This document shows, piece after piece, positions 17,500 to 26,153 of a stretch of 64,000 nucleotides of DNA; within the stretch, counting starts at the first letter, position 1, and each line of letters starts with the position of its first letter. The notes under the pieces were generated by a model, which was given only the letters and a program-made list of their open reading frames with translations, had not been told where the DNA came from and searched no databases. The DNA is from Alphaproteobacteria bacterium. Lineage in GTDB: Bacteria > Pseudomonadota > Alphaproteobacteria > Micropepsales > Micropepsaceae. Where the stretch lies: contig JADZAI010000050.1 of NCBI GenBank assembly GCA_020852655.1, positions 95,318-159,317 of the forward strand, given 5' to 3'. A program made the translations under genes and the position numbers.

Positions 17500-18791
17500 G
17501 CGGCAAGACGCTCTACTCGCTCTACCGCGCCGCGAGTTCGGCGGCCGGCCCGCTGCTCCGCGGCTATCTGGAGCGCCGCGCCCGCTCGGGCAAGGAAGAC
17601 CCGGCGCGGCTCGAGGAACGCTTCGGCCGCACCGCGCAGCCGCGTCCGGAGGGCAAGCTGGTCTGGGTACATGCGGCGAGCGTCGGCGAGTCGCTGTCCG
17701 CGCTCCCGCTGCTGCGCGCCATCCTCGACGCCAACCCGGATGCTTACGCGCTCTTCACCTCCGGTACCGTGACCTCGGCCGGTCTCCTCGCCGAGCGGCT
17801 GCCCAAGCGGGCGATCCACCAGTTCATGCCGCTCGACCAGCCCTCGGCGGTGGCGCGCTTCCTGGCCCACTGGAAGCCGGACGCGGCGCTGTGGGTCGAA
17901 TCCGAACTGTGGCCCAATGTCCTGGAATCTCTGCGCAAGGCGGGCGTTCCCGCGGCGCTCGTGAATGCGCGGCTGAGCGAGAAGAGCTTCGCCCAGTGGC
18001 GGCGCGCGACCGGCCTTTCGGAGCGCGTCCTTTCGGCCTTCGAACTGGCGCTCGCGCAGACCGAGGAGACCGCCGAACGCCTGCGCCTGCTGGGCGCGAA
18101 GCACGTCATCACCACAGGCAATCTCAAGGCCGCCGCGCCGCCGCCGCCCGCCGCGCCCGAGGCGCTCGCCCAGTTGCGCGACATGATCGCCGGCCGTCCG
18201 GTCTTCGCCGCCGCGAGCACGCACGAGCCCGAAGAACAGATGGTCGCGAAGGCCTTCACCGCCTTGCGCGAGACATGGCCGGACCTCCTCGGCATCATCG
18301 CGCCGCGCCATCCCGAGCGCGGGCCGCAGATCGCCGAAGACCTGCGCGGCCTCGGCCTCGCCGTCTCGCGGCGCGGCTCGCGGGTCCGCGTCGTGCCGGA
18401 CACCCATGTCTATCTGATGGACACGATCGGCGAACTCGGCCTGCTCTACCGCAACGCGCCCTTCGTCTTCATGGGCGGCAGCCTGATCGACCATGGCGGG
18501 CAGAATCCGCTGGAGCCGGCGCGGCTCGGCGTGCCTGTCCTTCACGGCCCGAGTGTGTTCAATTTCCGCGGGGAGTATGAAGAGCTCGACGCGAGCGGTG
18601 CGGCCGTTCGGGTGGAGAATGCGGAGAAGCTCGTGACGGCGGCCGATTCCTGGCTTCGAGACCCCGAGGCGGCGCGCGCCGCCGGCGAGCGGGCCAAGAT
18701 TGCGGCCGAACGCGGTGCCGGGGCGTTCGATGCCGCAAAGGCTGCGCTCGCGCCGCTGCTGAGGAAGGCGGGGTTCGATGCGCCCACCTGA
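17496..18791 (+). CDS. waaA: 3-deoxy-D-manno-octulosonic acid (Kdo) transferase
   Basis: GT30 glycosyltransferase that attaches Kdo from CMP-Kdo to the lipid A precursor at the inner membrane, 431 aa. The acceptor-domain catalytic segment is VWVHAASVGES near residue 50. The signatures FTSGTVTSAGLLAERLP, WVESELWPN, the donor-site HPERG near 272 and GGSLIDHGGQNPLEPA near 327 are present. Overlaps (4 bp upstream, 14 bp with lpxK) make this part of one operon. Confidence 0.95.
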   Translation: MSGKTLYSLYRAASSAAGPLLRGYLERRARSGKEDPARLEERFGRTAQPRPEGKLVWVHAASVGESLSALPLLRAILDANPDAYALFTSGTVTSAGLLAERLPKRAIHQFMPLDQPSAVARFLAHWKPDAALWVESELWPNVLESLRKAGVPAALVNARLSEKSFAQWRRATGLSERVLSAFELALAQTEETAERLRLLGAKHVITTGNLKAAAPPPPAAPEALAQLRDMIAGRPVFAAASTHEPEEQMVAKAFTALRETWPDLLGIIAPRHPERGPQIAEDLRGLGLAVSRRGSRVRVVPDTHVYLMDTIGELGLLYRNAPFVFMGGSLIDHGGQNPLEPARLGVPVLHGPSVFNFRGEYEELDASGAAVRVENAEKLVTAADSWLRDPEAARAAGERAKIAAERGAGAFDAAKAALAPLLRKAGFDAPT

Positions 18792-19755
18792 GTTCTGGTC
18801 GCGCCCGCCGGGCCGGCCCGGCCTGCTGGCCCGCATCCTCGCGCCGTTTGCGGCGATGTATGGCGCGGTCGTGCGCGCCCGCCTGCGCCGCGCCCCGCAA
18901 TTGCGGCCGGCCGTGCCGGTGATCTGCATCGGCAATCTCACCTTGGGCGGCGCCGGCAAGACCCCGGTCGCCATCGCGATCCTGGAACGCCTCAAGGACA
19001 TGCACGGCTCGCCCGTCGCCCTGACGCGCGGCTATGGCGGTTCGCTGAACGGGCCTGTCATGGTCGAGCCCGACCATCTTGCGAGCGAAGTCGGCGACGA
19101 GCCGCTGCTGCTCGCCCGCCACGCCCCGACCGTCGTCGCGAAAGACCGCGCCGCGGGCGCGCGCGCCTGCATCGCCGCCGGGGCGGGCGCGATCGTGATG
19201 GACGACGGCTTCCAGAATCCCGCGATCTCCAAGGATATCTCGATCGCGGTGGTCGACAGCGAGACCGGTTTCGGCAACGGTCGCGTCTTCCCGGCAGGTC
19301 CGATGCGCGAACCGGCGCGCGACGGCCTCAAGCGCGCCGATGCCGTCATCCTGATGGGCCGCGGGCCGTTCGACCCCGGACACCCGCGCACGCTCCGCGC
19401 CGATCTGCGCGCCCCCTTCGCGGCGCCGTTCGACGGCAGGCGTGTCGTTGCCTTCGCCGGCATCGGGCGGCCGGAGAAATTCTTCCACAGCCTCGAACGG
19501 GCGGGCGCCGAGATCGTCTCGGTCTTCGCCTATCCCGACCACCACGCCTTCGACGACGGCGACATCGAACGCATGCGGGCGCTCGCCAAGAGCCGGGGCG
19601 CGGTGCTCGCGACGACCGAGAAGGATTTCGTCCGCCTGCCGCCGCGCCTGCGCCGCGGCATCCTGACGCTCCCGGTCGAAGTGCGCTTCGAGGACGAACG
19701 CGCGCTCGATGCGCTGCTCGCGAGCGCCATGATGCGCGCCAACGCCGCCGGTTGA
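18778..19755 (+). CDS. lpxK: Tetraacyldisaccharide 4'-kinase
   Basis: Phosphorylates the 4' position of the lipid A disaccharide. The 325-aa protein has a Walker A motif GGAGKTPV near residue 59, the LTRGYGG loop near 81, the catalytic MDDGFQNP near 141 and the FPAGPMREP motif. The ATG at 18778 lies inside the end of waaA. The C-terminal ATTEKDFVRLP block is also typical. Confidence 0.95.
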   Translation: MRPPEFWSRPPGRPGLLARILAPFAAMYGAVVRARLRRAPQLRPAVPVICIGNLTLGGAGKTPVAIAILERLKDMHGSPVALTRGYGGSLNGPVMVEPDHLASEVGDEPLLLARHAPTVVAKDRAAGARACIAAGAGAIVMDDGFQNPAISKDISIAVVDSETGFGNGRVFPAGPMREPARDGLKRADAVILMGRGPFDPGHPRTLRADLRAPFAAPFDGRRVVAFAGIGRPEKFFHSLERAGAEIVSVFAYPDHHAFDDGDIERMRALAKSRGAVLATTEKDFVRLPPRLRRGILTLPVEVRFEDERALDALLASAMMRANAAG

Positions 19756-19757
19756 CC

Positions 19758-20705
19758 ATGTCGCTGAAGCGTGCGTTGCGCTGGGCCAGTTGGGCCCTAC
19801 AGGCGATTCCCTTCTTCCTCATGATGGGCCTCTTCAAGGTCATCGGCGTCGATGCCGCCTCGGCGCTCGGCGGCTGGATGGCGCGCGGCCTCGGGCCGCT
19901 GCTCGGGCCGCACCGGACGGCACGGCGCAACATCGCGCGCGCCCTCCCCGAGATGAGCCCCGAGATGCGCGAAGCGACACTGCGCGCGATGTGGAGCAAT
20001 CTCGGCCGTGTGTTCGGCGAGTATCCGCATTTCCGCAACTACACCGCCTATCCGAACGCGCGCATCGAAGTTTCAGGCACCGGGCATGTCGAAGCCGCGC
20101 TCAAGGCCGGCAAGGGCGCGATCCTGGTCTCGGGCCATTTCGCCAATTGGGAGCTGATGGCCCTCACCGCCTATCGCGCGGGCTTCGACGGCGCGGAGGT
20201 CTACCGGCCGATCAACAATCCGATCGTCAACGCCTGGATCGTGCGGCAGCGGCGCAGCTATGCCTATCCGCTCCAGGTCTCGAAGACCGGCGAGGGCGCG
20301 CGCCAATTGCTGAAGACGCTGAAGGCCGGAAAATCGCTCGCCATGCTGGCCGACCAGAAGCACCGCGAAGGCGTCGCGGTGCCCTTCTTCGGCAAGGACG
20401 CGATGACCGTGCCCGGTCCGGCGGTGTTCGCGATGCGCACCGGCGCGGCGCTGGTGCCGGTGACGATGGAGCGCACGACCGGCGCGCGCTTCCGCATGGC
20501 CTTCCATCCGCAGATCGAGATCGCGCGCACCGGCGATGCCACGGCCGACGTGAAGGCGGGGCTGCTGAAGATCAACCAGTGGCTCGAAGGCGTGGTGCGC
20601 GCGCGGCCGGCGATGTGGCTATGGGCGCATGACCGCTGGGACGACCGGCCGCGGAAGAACCGCAAGCCGGTGCGTCAGGAAGGCATCGGCGGCGCGGCGA
20701 GCTGA
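19758..20705 (+). CDS. Lipid A biosynthesis acyltransferase, LpxL/HtrB type
   Basis: Late acyltransferase of the LpxL/LpxM family, about 315 aa, adding a secondary acyl chain to Kdo-lipid A. An N-terminal membrane helix is followed by the HX4(D/E) catalytic motif as HFANWE near residue 128, then ADQKHREGVAVPFFGKDA and the C-terminal WLWAHDRW. I chose ATG at 19758; a TTG six bases upstream overlaps the lpxK stop. The 3' end overlaps the convergent M23 peptidase gene by 31 bp. Confidence 0.9.
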   Translation: MSLKRALRWASWALQAIPFFLMMGLFKVIGVDAASALGGWMARGLGPLLGPHRTARRNIARALPEMSPEMREATLRAMWSNLGRVFGEYPHFRNYTAYPNARIEVSGTGHVEAALKAGKGAILVSGHFANWELMALTAYRAGFDGAEVYRPINNPIVNAWIVRQRRSYAYPLQVSKTGEGARQLLKTLKAGKSLAMLADQKHREGVAVPFFGKDAMTVPGPAVFAMRTGAALVPVTMERTTGARFRMAFHPQIEIARTGDATADVKAGLLKINQWLEGVVRARPAMWLWAHDRWDDRPRKNRKPVRQEGIGGAAS

Positions 20706-21520
20706 GGGTCGAGCCGCTCCTGGAACCAGTTCAGCCGCCAGCACAGATGCGGCCCCGTGGCGCGGCCGGTCTTGCCGATGAGCCCGATCACCTGGCCCTT
20801 CTCGACCTTGTCGCCGACCTTCACGTCCAGGCGGCTCTGGTGGAGATACGACGTCGTGATGCCGCCGCCGTGGTCGAGGATCGTGGTGCCGCCGGTGAAA
20901 TACATGTCCGTCTCGGCCATGCGCACGATCGCCGCCTGCGGCGCATGGATCGGCTCGCCCTCGCCTTTCGCGATGTCGACGCCGTAATGCGGCCGGCGCG
21001 GCTGGCCGTTGAGGATGCGCTGGCTGCCGTAGACGCCGGAGATGCGCCCCGTCACCGGCCATGACAGGCCGCCCGCGAACCAGGTCTCGTGCGTGTCGTG
21101 GCTGCGCGCCGCGCCGATCAGCTTGTTGTCGCGGTTGATGCGCGCGACGGCGTCGTCCGGCGGCGTCACCTGCTTGTCGGGCAGGCCGTCGATCTTCTGG
21201 ATGTCGTAGCTGCGCTGGACGATGTCGAGCCTCTGCGTCTGCGCCGCCTCGCCCGGCACGCGGACCACGAGGCTCGCCGTCGCCTTGTCGTCGCGGCCGA
21301 AGCCGAAGACGAAGACGCCGTCGTCGCTGACCCGGATCGCGCGGCCGGCGAGCGAAACCGTGGCGCCCGGCACGGTCCGCCCGACCACCATGCCGCCCTG
21401 CTCGAAATGGCCCTCGAAACGCACCGGCTCGGCGCGGGCGGACGGGAGGGGCAGGAACAGGGCGCCGGTGGCGCCGATCAGCGTGGTGAGAACCTGTCGG
21501 CGATGCGGCGCGGCGCTCAC
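20675..21520 (-). CDS. M23 family peptidoglycan endopeptidase-like protein
   Basis: A 281-aa exported LytM/M23 protein. A twin-Arg-free signal peptide covers about residues 1-30 (ending SARAE). A beta-rich N-terminal domain (about 30-150) precedes the LytM domain, with HYGVDI supplying the first zinc ligands, SYLHQS in the middle and TGPHLCW near the C-terminus. All metal and catalytic residues seem present, so it is probably an active cell-wall hydrolase. It follows the DUF2093 gene with a 4-bp overlap. Confidence 0.9.
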   Translation of the reverse strand: MSAAPHRRQVLTTLIGATGALFLPLPSARAEPVRFEGHFEQGGMVVGRTVPGATVSLAGRAIRVSDDGVFVFGFGRDDKATASLVVRVPGEAAQTQRLDIVQRSYDIQKIDGLPDKQVTPPDDAVARINRDNKLIGAARSHDTHETWFAGGLSWPVTGRISGVYGSQRILNGQPRRPHYGVDIAKGEGEPIHAPQAAIVRMAETDMYFTGGTTILDHGGGITTSYLHQSRLDVKVGDKVEKGQVIGLIGKTGRATGPHLCWRLNWFQERLDPQLAAPPMPS

Positions 21521-21747
21521 AGCTTGCCTTCGGCCTTCAACTGTTCGTGGCGCGCGAAGGCGATGTCGGGCGAGGCATAGGCCTCCTGCATCTCGGCGCT
21601 CCAGTAGCGCAGATCCTCCACCGGGATCGGCTTGCCGGTGACGGCGCAGCGCACGAAGCTGCCGGGCGTGACGATGACGTAGTCGCCGGGCAGAAAGCGC
21701 AACGTCGCCTCCCTGGCGCCGCCGTCGATGCGGGACTGTATATTCAT
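21517..21747 (-). CDS. DUF2093 domain protein
   Basis: A 76-aa alphaproteobacterial protein of unknown function. The core LRFLPGDYVIVTPGSFVRCAVTGKPIPVEDLRYWS is diagnostic of DUF2093, and the tail SPDIAFARHEQL completes it. It is commonly found between xseA and a cell-wall peptidase, as here. Confidence 0.88.
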   Translation of the reverse strand: MNIQSRIDGGAREATLRFLPGDYVIVTPGSFVRCAVTGKPIPVEDLRYWSAEMQEAYASPDIAFARHEQLKAEGKL

Positions 21748-21782
21748 GCGGGGTACCTACTCGGTTGCTACGCAGCGCGTGG

Positions 21783-21897
21783 TTCGAGGCTCGACGCCTT
21801 CGGCGGCTCGCACCTCACCATGGCAAAGTGGGTAATGAAATCTCACCACACCTGCCATCCTGAGGTGCTCGGCCGCGTCAGGCGGCCGAGCCTCGAA
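21783..21897. repeat. REP doublet (two inverted REP-like palindromes)
   Basis: Two related palindromic units in opposite orientation. The first at 21783-21817 opens TTCGAGGCTCG and closes GCTCGCACCTCA. The second at 21861-21897 opens TGAGGTGCTCGGCCG and closes CGGCCGAGCCTCGAA. Both have their own internal stem, and the termini of one are the reverse complement of the other, with a 43-bp spacer. This is the REPIN form. It sits between the xseA 3' end and the DUF2093 start. Confidence 0.65.
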
Positions 21898-21918
21898 GGG
21901 CGCGCGGCGCCTTCGCTC

Positions 21919-23373
21919 TCAAAATAGCGTGCCTTGGCGCGTATCGCCATCGGATGAACTCCGTCTCCGCCGCGGCGGTGGCGGCGGAGGGAGGGGCACC
22001 GTGCCGTCGGCGACGGCGTTGCGGTTGCCGTCGTGGAACTGGAGGATCAGCCGCTCGCCGCTCTCGACCTCGTCCGCCGCCCGCTTGAGCCCGCCGTCCG
22101 CGGTGCGCACCAGCGCAAAGCCGCGCTCCAGCGTGGCGCGATGGCTCAGCGTCTCCAGCAGCTTGCCCTGCGCCGTGAGACGCTGGCGCGCCTCGTCCAG
22201 GCGCCGTCGGCTGCCGATGTCGAAGCGCTGGGCCGCCCCGGCCAGCGCCGTCCGCTGGACCGAAATCTCCCGCACCAGCAAATCCGGCCGGTAGCGCGCG
22301 CTCGCGGTCCGCAGCCGGTTGCCGACGCGCTCGACGAAAAGGCGCAGGCTGCCGGCGATATTGCCGGCCGCGCTGTCGAAGCGCTGGCGCGCCAAAGCGA
22401 GCAACTGGTCGGGCCGCGGCAGGCCGCGGGCGAGATCGGCGACGCGGCGGCGCCGGTCATCGCGGGCCCGCGCGACGCACTGGAACAGGCGGCGCGCGAG
22501 GCCCAGCGTCTCGGCGACAAGTTCGGCCCGCACGGGCACCGCCATCTCGGCCGCCGCCGTCGGCGTCGGCGCACGGCGGTCGGAGGCGAAGTCGATCAGC
22601 GTCGTGTCGGTCTCGTGGCCGACGGCGGAGATCAGCGGGATGGCGCTCTCCGCCGCGGCGCGCACCACGGCCTCGTCGGAGAAGGGCAGCAGGTCTTCGA
22701 CCGAGCCGCCGCCGCGCGCCACGATCAGCACGTCCGGGCGGGGGATCGCGCCGCCGGGCTTCAGCGCGTTGAAGCCGCGGATCGCCGCCGCGACCTGCGC
22801 GCCCGCGCTCTCGCCCTGCACCGCGACCGGCCAAACGAGGACGCGGCGCGGGAAGCGGTCCGACAGGCGATGCAGGATGTCGCGGATCACGGCGCCGGTC
22901 GGCGAGGTGACGACGCCGATGACGTCGGGGATATGCGGGATCGGCTTCTTGCGCCCCGCGTCGAAGAGGCCCTCGGCGGCGAGCTTCTTCCGCCGCTCCT
23001 CCAGCATCTTCATGATCGCCCCGAGCCCGGCGAGTTCGAGCCGCTCGATGACGATCTGGTAGGACGACTTGCCCGGGAAGGTCGTCAGCCGGCCGGAGGC
23101 GATGACCTCCATGCCCTCCTCCGGCTTCACCTTCAGCTTCACATAGGCGCTGCGCCAGATCACCGCGTCGATCTTCGCCGCGTCGTCCTTCAGGCTGAAA
23201 TAGGCGTGGCCCGACGAATGCACGCCGCGAAAACCGGAAATCTCGCCGCGCACGCGGACATAGCCGAAGCGATCCTCGATGGTGCGCTTCAGCGCCTGCG
23301 ACAGCTCCGAGACGGTGATCTCGCGCGCATTGGCGGGGGCGGCCTCCGCAGACTCAAGCGGCAAATCGGTCAT
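21919..23373 (-). CDS. xseA: Exodeoxyribonuclease VII large subunit
   Basis: Large, catalytic subunit of exonuclease VII (single-strand DNA), 484 aa. An N-terminal OB fold ([28 protein letters not shown]) is followed by the conserved [20 protein letters not shown], then [21 protein letters not shown] and the [26 protein letters not shown] block, then a long helical region and a charged tail. The first 42 bp of the gene (23332-23373) recur exactly at 26064-26105, so the region upstream of its start may not be the ancestral one. The small subunit xseB is not in the window. Confidence 0.94.
   Translation of the reverse strand: MTDLPLESAEAAPANAREITVSELSQALKRTIEDRFGYVRVRGEISGFRGVHSSGHAYFSLKDDAAKIDAVIWRSAYVKLKVKPEEGMEVIASGRLTTFPGKSSYQIVIERLELAGLGAIMKMLEERRKKLAAEGLFDAGRKKPIPHIPDVIGVVTSPTGAVIRDILHRLSDRFPRRVLVWPVAVQGESAGAQVAAAIRGFNALKPGGAIPRPDVLIVARGGGSVEDLLPFSDEAVVRAAAESAIPLISAVGHETDTTLIDFASDRRAPTPTAAAEMAVPVRAELVAETLGLARRLFQCVARARDDRRRRVADLARGLPRPDQLLALARQRFDSAAGNIAGSLRLFVERVGNRLRTASARYRPDLLVREISVQRTALAGAAQRFDIGSRRRLDEARQRLTAQGKLLETLSHRATLERGFALVRTADGGLKRAADEVESGERLILQFHDGNRNAVADGTVPLPPPPPPRRRRSSSDGDTRQGTLF
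23332..23373. repeat. 42-bp direct repeat, copy 1 (first codons of xseA)
   Basis: The first 42 bp of xseA including its ATG. It is identical to 26064-26105 in the same orientation; the bases just outside differ at both ends. The two copies bracket three plus-strand genes, so together they look like the boundary marks of an inserted or duplicated segment of about 2.7 kb. Confidence 0.9.
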
Positions 23374-23456
23374 GCCTTATCCTAGCCGGTCCGGGCGGCC
23401 GGAGCACGCGGCGAGGTGCGTCCCGGTTGACGGAGGTCAAGCACCGCACCCGACCC

Positions 23457-24482
23457 ATGGCCCAAGATGGGGTCCGGCGTCCATTCGAGATCAGGAACGT
23501 GACAGACGAGAAACCCCTGGAGTGGGACAGCGACCTCAGGCTGTTCGGCTCCATCATGATCGGACAGTGGTCGGTCGCGATGGCCGTGACGGCGCTGGTC
23601 ATGACCCTCCTGATGGGCACCGTCTTCGCCGCCCAGGGCGAGTGGGCGGCCATCGGGATGATCGCCATGATCGCGGCGGGCGCGGCCGCAGGCCTGTGGC
23701 TGCTGGGCTTTGCCGTCATGGCGCTGGTGTTCCGCGGCCGCGTCGCGGTGCATTACCGGATCGACAGCGACGGGATCACGGTCGAAAACCGCGACCGCGT
23801 GGTGCATGGCGCCAACCGCGCCGCGATCGTTGTCGGGGCGCTCGCCGGCAAGCCGGGCCTGACGGGCGCCGGCCTGATCGGCCGGTCGCGCGAGCAGGAG
23901 TCCGTGCGGTGGAGCGGCGGCTTCCGGGCGGTGACAGACCGGAGGCGCACCCTGATCCAGATCCGCAATGCCTGGCGCACCGTGCTGCTGGTCCAGTGCA
24001 CGCCGGAGAATTTCGAAGCCGCGTCGGCGCGCATCCGCGAAGCCATGGCGCGCCACGGCACGGAAGGCCGCGCCGGGCGGCGCTCGCCGCTGCCGTTCTA
24101 CCTCGCCCACGGCCTCCTGGTTCTTGCCGCTGCCGTGCCGCTCTTCTGGCTGAGCGAGGAATACGACATCAGCCTGCTGCTGCCGCTGCTGGTGGTGGCG
24201 TTCGCAGAGGCGACCCTGTGGCTCATCAACCTGTTCGGCTGGGTCGTGCTGGCGCTGCTCACGGCGATGGCGGCCGGCGTGCTGATCGACCTTTCCGAAC
24301 TGCGGACGTCGCAATTCGTGCCCGGCCGGACCTATTCCGGGTTCGACGTCCTGGGCGGCGACGATGTGACCGGGCTGGTCGTCGCGGCGATCGGCGCCGG
24401 CTATCTCGCCTGGCTGTCGGTCGCCGGGCTGCGCGGCCGTTTCCTGGCCCTGCTCGTCCGCGACGCAGCCGAAACCGGCTAG
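23457..24482 (+). CDS. Multi-pass membrane protein, unknown function
   Basis: About 341 aa, family not recognised. Two hydrophobic helices (about residues 33-55 and 62-88) are followed by a soluble domain of about 130 residues (HYRIDSDGITVENRD, WSGGFRAVTDRRRTLIQIRN) that resembles a PH-like/YcxB-type beta domain. Three further helices lie toward the C-terminus. The ATG at 23457 is used; a TTG at 23427 and a GTG near 23500 are alternatives and no ribosome-binding site decides. It is the first gene inside the direct-repeat-bounded segment. Confidence 0.65.
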   Translation: MAQDGVRRPFEIRNVTDEKPLEWDSDLRLFGSIMIGQWSVAMAVTALVMTLLMGTVFAAQGEWAAIGMIAMIAAGAAAGLWLLGFAVMALVFRGRVAVHYRIDSDGITVENRDRVVHGANRAAIVVGALAGKPGLTGAGLIGRSREQESVRWSGGFRAVTDRRRTLIQIRNAWRTVLLVQCTPENFEAASARIREAMARHGTEGRAGRRSPLPFYLAHGLLVLAAAVPLFWLSEEYDISLLLPLLVVAFAEATLWLINLFGWVVLALLTAMAAGVLIDLSELRTSQFVPGRTYSGFDVLGGDDVTGLVVAAIGAGYLAWLSVAGLRGRFLALLVRDAAETG

Positions 24483-24582
24483 GCGCCGGGAAAGTTCCCG
24501 AGTTTGCGCAAGATCAATGGGCGGGTGCGGCGGCGACCCTAACGATAGCGGCTGAGGCAAATGTCCTCACAGCGAGCCGACC

Positions 24583-25962
24583 ATGCGGACAACATTCACA
24601 GCCTGTGCCGTCGCCCTTGCTGCCCTTCTGGGCACCGCACGGGCCGTCACCGTCGATGAGATCGTGAGGCCCCAGCGCGACGCGATCGACCATTGCAACG
24701 ATGCCCGGTCCGAACTCGCCCGCCAGTTCGCGCTTCGCCTCAAGGAGCTGGAAGAGGTCAAGGCGTGGCATGAGAGCCTGACCGGGGCCCTCGCCGACCA
24801 GGTCGCCTTTCTGGCCCAGGAGAACGCGCGCGCCAAAGCCGCCGAAGACACCTATGTCTCGCGGGCCGGGCCGCTGACCGTCAAGCCCGGCGACCAGGCG
24901 TGGATACCGACCATCGGCTGGGGCATCTTCGGCTTCTTCGAAAAGCATCGCGACGACACCAACAAGGCGATCGCCGAAGCGGAGGGGGCCATCGCGCGGG
25001 GCGAGACCTCGTTCCACATCGAAGGTGCAGGCTGGCTGACCGGCAAGAGCCTGGCCGGGATCATCGCAGCCGACACCAAGGGGATGGCCGATCAGCAGGC
25101 CATCTATGACCGCGGCGAATGGAACATCAACTATCCCGGCCTCGGCTGGGTCGGCGGCACCGCGCTCACCCAATGCGTCGCCGACAACCAGAAGAAGATC
25201 GCCGAACTTCAGGACGTCGTCTCGAAGGGCGAATTCTCGATTCACGTCGTGAATGTCGGATGGGTCACGCGGAACTCGCTACAGGCGATGATCGACGGCC
25301 AGAACGCCCAGCTCAAGCAGATCGAGGCGGCCGCGAGCGAAGGATCTCTGTCGATCCATCGCGCGATCAGCGCCTGGACGACGCTCAAGGCGGTGCACGA
25401 GCACATGGACGCGACGAAGAAGACCAAGACCGACTACGAGGCGGCTTCGGCCTCGACAGCATCGTTCAACGTGCCTTCGGTCGGGTGGACGACGGGCGAA
25501 GGTCTCGACGCCGCGATCGCAGCGCTCGAAAAAGAGGTTGCCGGCATCCTCCAGACCGCAAGCGACGGCAAATACGCCGTGCCGTCCGGCGTCGGCTGGG
25601 TCGACATGAATGCGATCCGGGCCGCGCTGGCGCTGCCCGACTGCCTGCCGAAGGATTCGCCCCAGCCCTGCCTGGCGCCCGAACACCGGCCGCTGTTGCA
25701 GGATGCCCAGGCCCGCGTGCCGATCGCGGTCGACACCGATGTCGGCATCCGCAGGCTCAGGATCGACGTGCTCAAGGCCTATCGCGCGGAGATCACGAAA
25801 CTGGCCGAGCCGCGGCAGGCGCAGCTCGACCTCGATCTCGCCCAGTGGGGCCGCCTCCAGGACGAGTTCACCGCCGAGCTCGGCGAGCACCGCAAGGTGA
25901 TCGCCCGCAAGGTCAAATGGCTCCAGGAGATCATGCAGACCCAGATGCCCGGCGGCGCCTGA
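24583..25962 (+). CDS. Secreted protein with seven 37/38-residue Trp repeats, unknown function
   Basis: A 459-aa protein I cannot place in any family. A signal peptide (residues 1-20, ending TARA) is followed by a helical N-terminal region (about 25-90). Seven repeats follow, with a (G/A)W dipeptide at W113, W151, W189, W227, W265, W302 and W339: spacing 38, 38, 38, 38, 37, 37. Each unit reads as a short strand (for example FSIHVVNVGW), a turn, then a helix (SLQAMIDGQNAQLKQIEAA) and G-E/S. A Cys-containing linker (LPDCLPKDSPQPC) and a C-terminal coiled-coil-like helix end the protein. The regular strand-helix unit suggests a solenoid or binding surface in the periplasm. The next small gene starts 11 bp downstream. 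Confidence 0.75.
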   Translation: MRTTFTACAVALAALLGTARAVTVDEIVRPQRDAIDHCNDARSELARQFALRLKELEEVKAWHESLTGALADQVAFLAQENARAKAAEDTYVSRAGPLTVKPGDQAWIPTIGWGIFGFFEKHRDDTNKAIAEAEGAIARGETSFHIEGAGWLTGKSLAGIIAADTKGMADQQAIYDRGEWNINYPGLGWVGGTALTQCVADNQKKIAELQDVVSKGEFSIHVVNVGWVTRNSLQAMIDGQNAQLKQIEAAASEGSLSIHRAISAWTTLKAVHEHMDATKKTKTDYEAASASTASFNVPSVGWTTGEGLDAAIAALEKEVAGILQTASDGKYAVPSGVGWVDMNAIRAALALPDCLPKDSPQPCLAPEHRPLLQDAQARVPIAVDTDVGIRRLRIDVLKAYRAEITKLAEPRQAQLDLDLAQWGRLQDEFTAELGEHRKVIARKVKWLQEIMQTQMPGGA

Positions 25963-25973
25963 GGAAGGACGCG

Positions 25974-26153
25974 ATGCATCGTTCAGCGATCGCAGCATTC
26001 GCGCTGCTGCTTGCCGCACCCGCCTCGGCCAATGACGGCTATGCCGGTCTCGGCGCCGCCAGCGGCGGGGGCGGCCTCCGCAGACTCAAGCGGCAAATCG
26101 GTCATCGCCGGAGTCTAGCGGGTTCGCCGCCCCAGATCACCCGCGAAGCCTAG
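25974..26153 (+). pseudogene. Truncated exported-protein gene fused to a copy of the xseA 5' end
   Basis: A strong ribosome-binding site (GAGGAAGGA) and ATG begin a clear signal peptide, MHRSAIAAFALLLAAPASA, followed by NDGYAGLGAASG. At base 26064 the sequence becomes the 42-bp xseA repeat, and the remaining codons ([13 protein letters not shown] and on) are that repeat read in its wrong frame plus flank. The native mature protein is lost. The start of the mature part resembles DUF4424 proteins (ANDS.AELGAGGL), but this is a guess from about ten residues. Confidence 0.65.
26064..26105. repeat. 42-bp direct repeat, copy 2
   Basis: Exact second copy of 23332-23373. On the minus strand it includes an xseA-like start codon with different upstream sequence, so either copy could hold the ancestral promoter side of xseA. 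Confidence 0.9.

Noticed and set aside
23374..26063. Insertion sequence or integrase in the repeat-bounded segment
   Set aside because: No terminal inverted repeats, transposase or recombinase motif was found on either strand; only the three annotated genes are supported.
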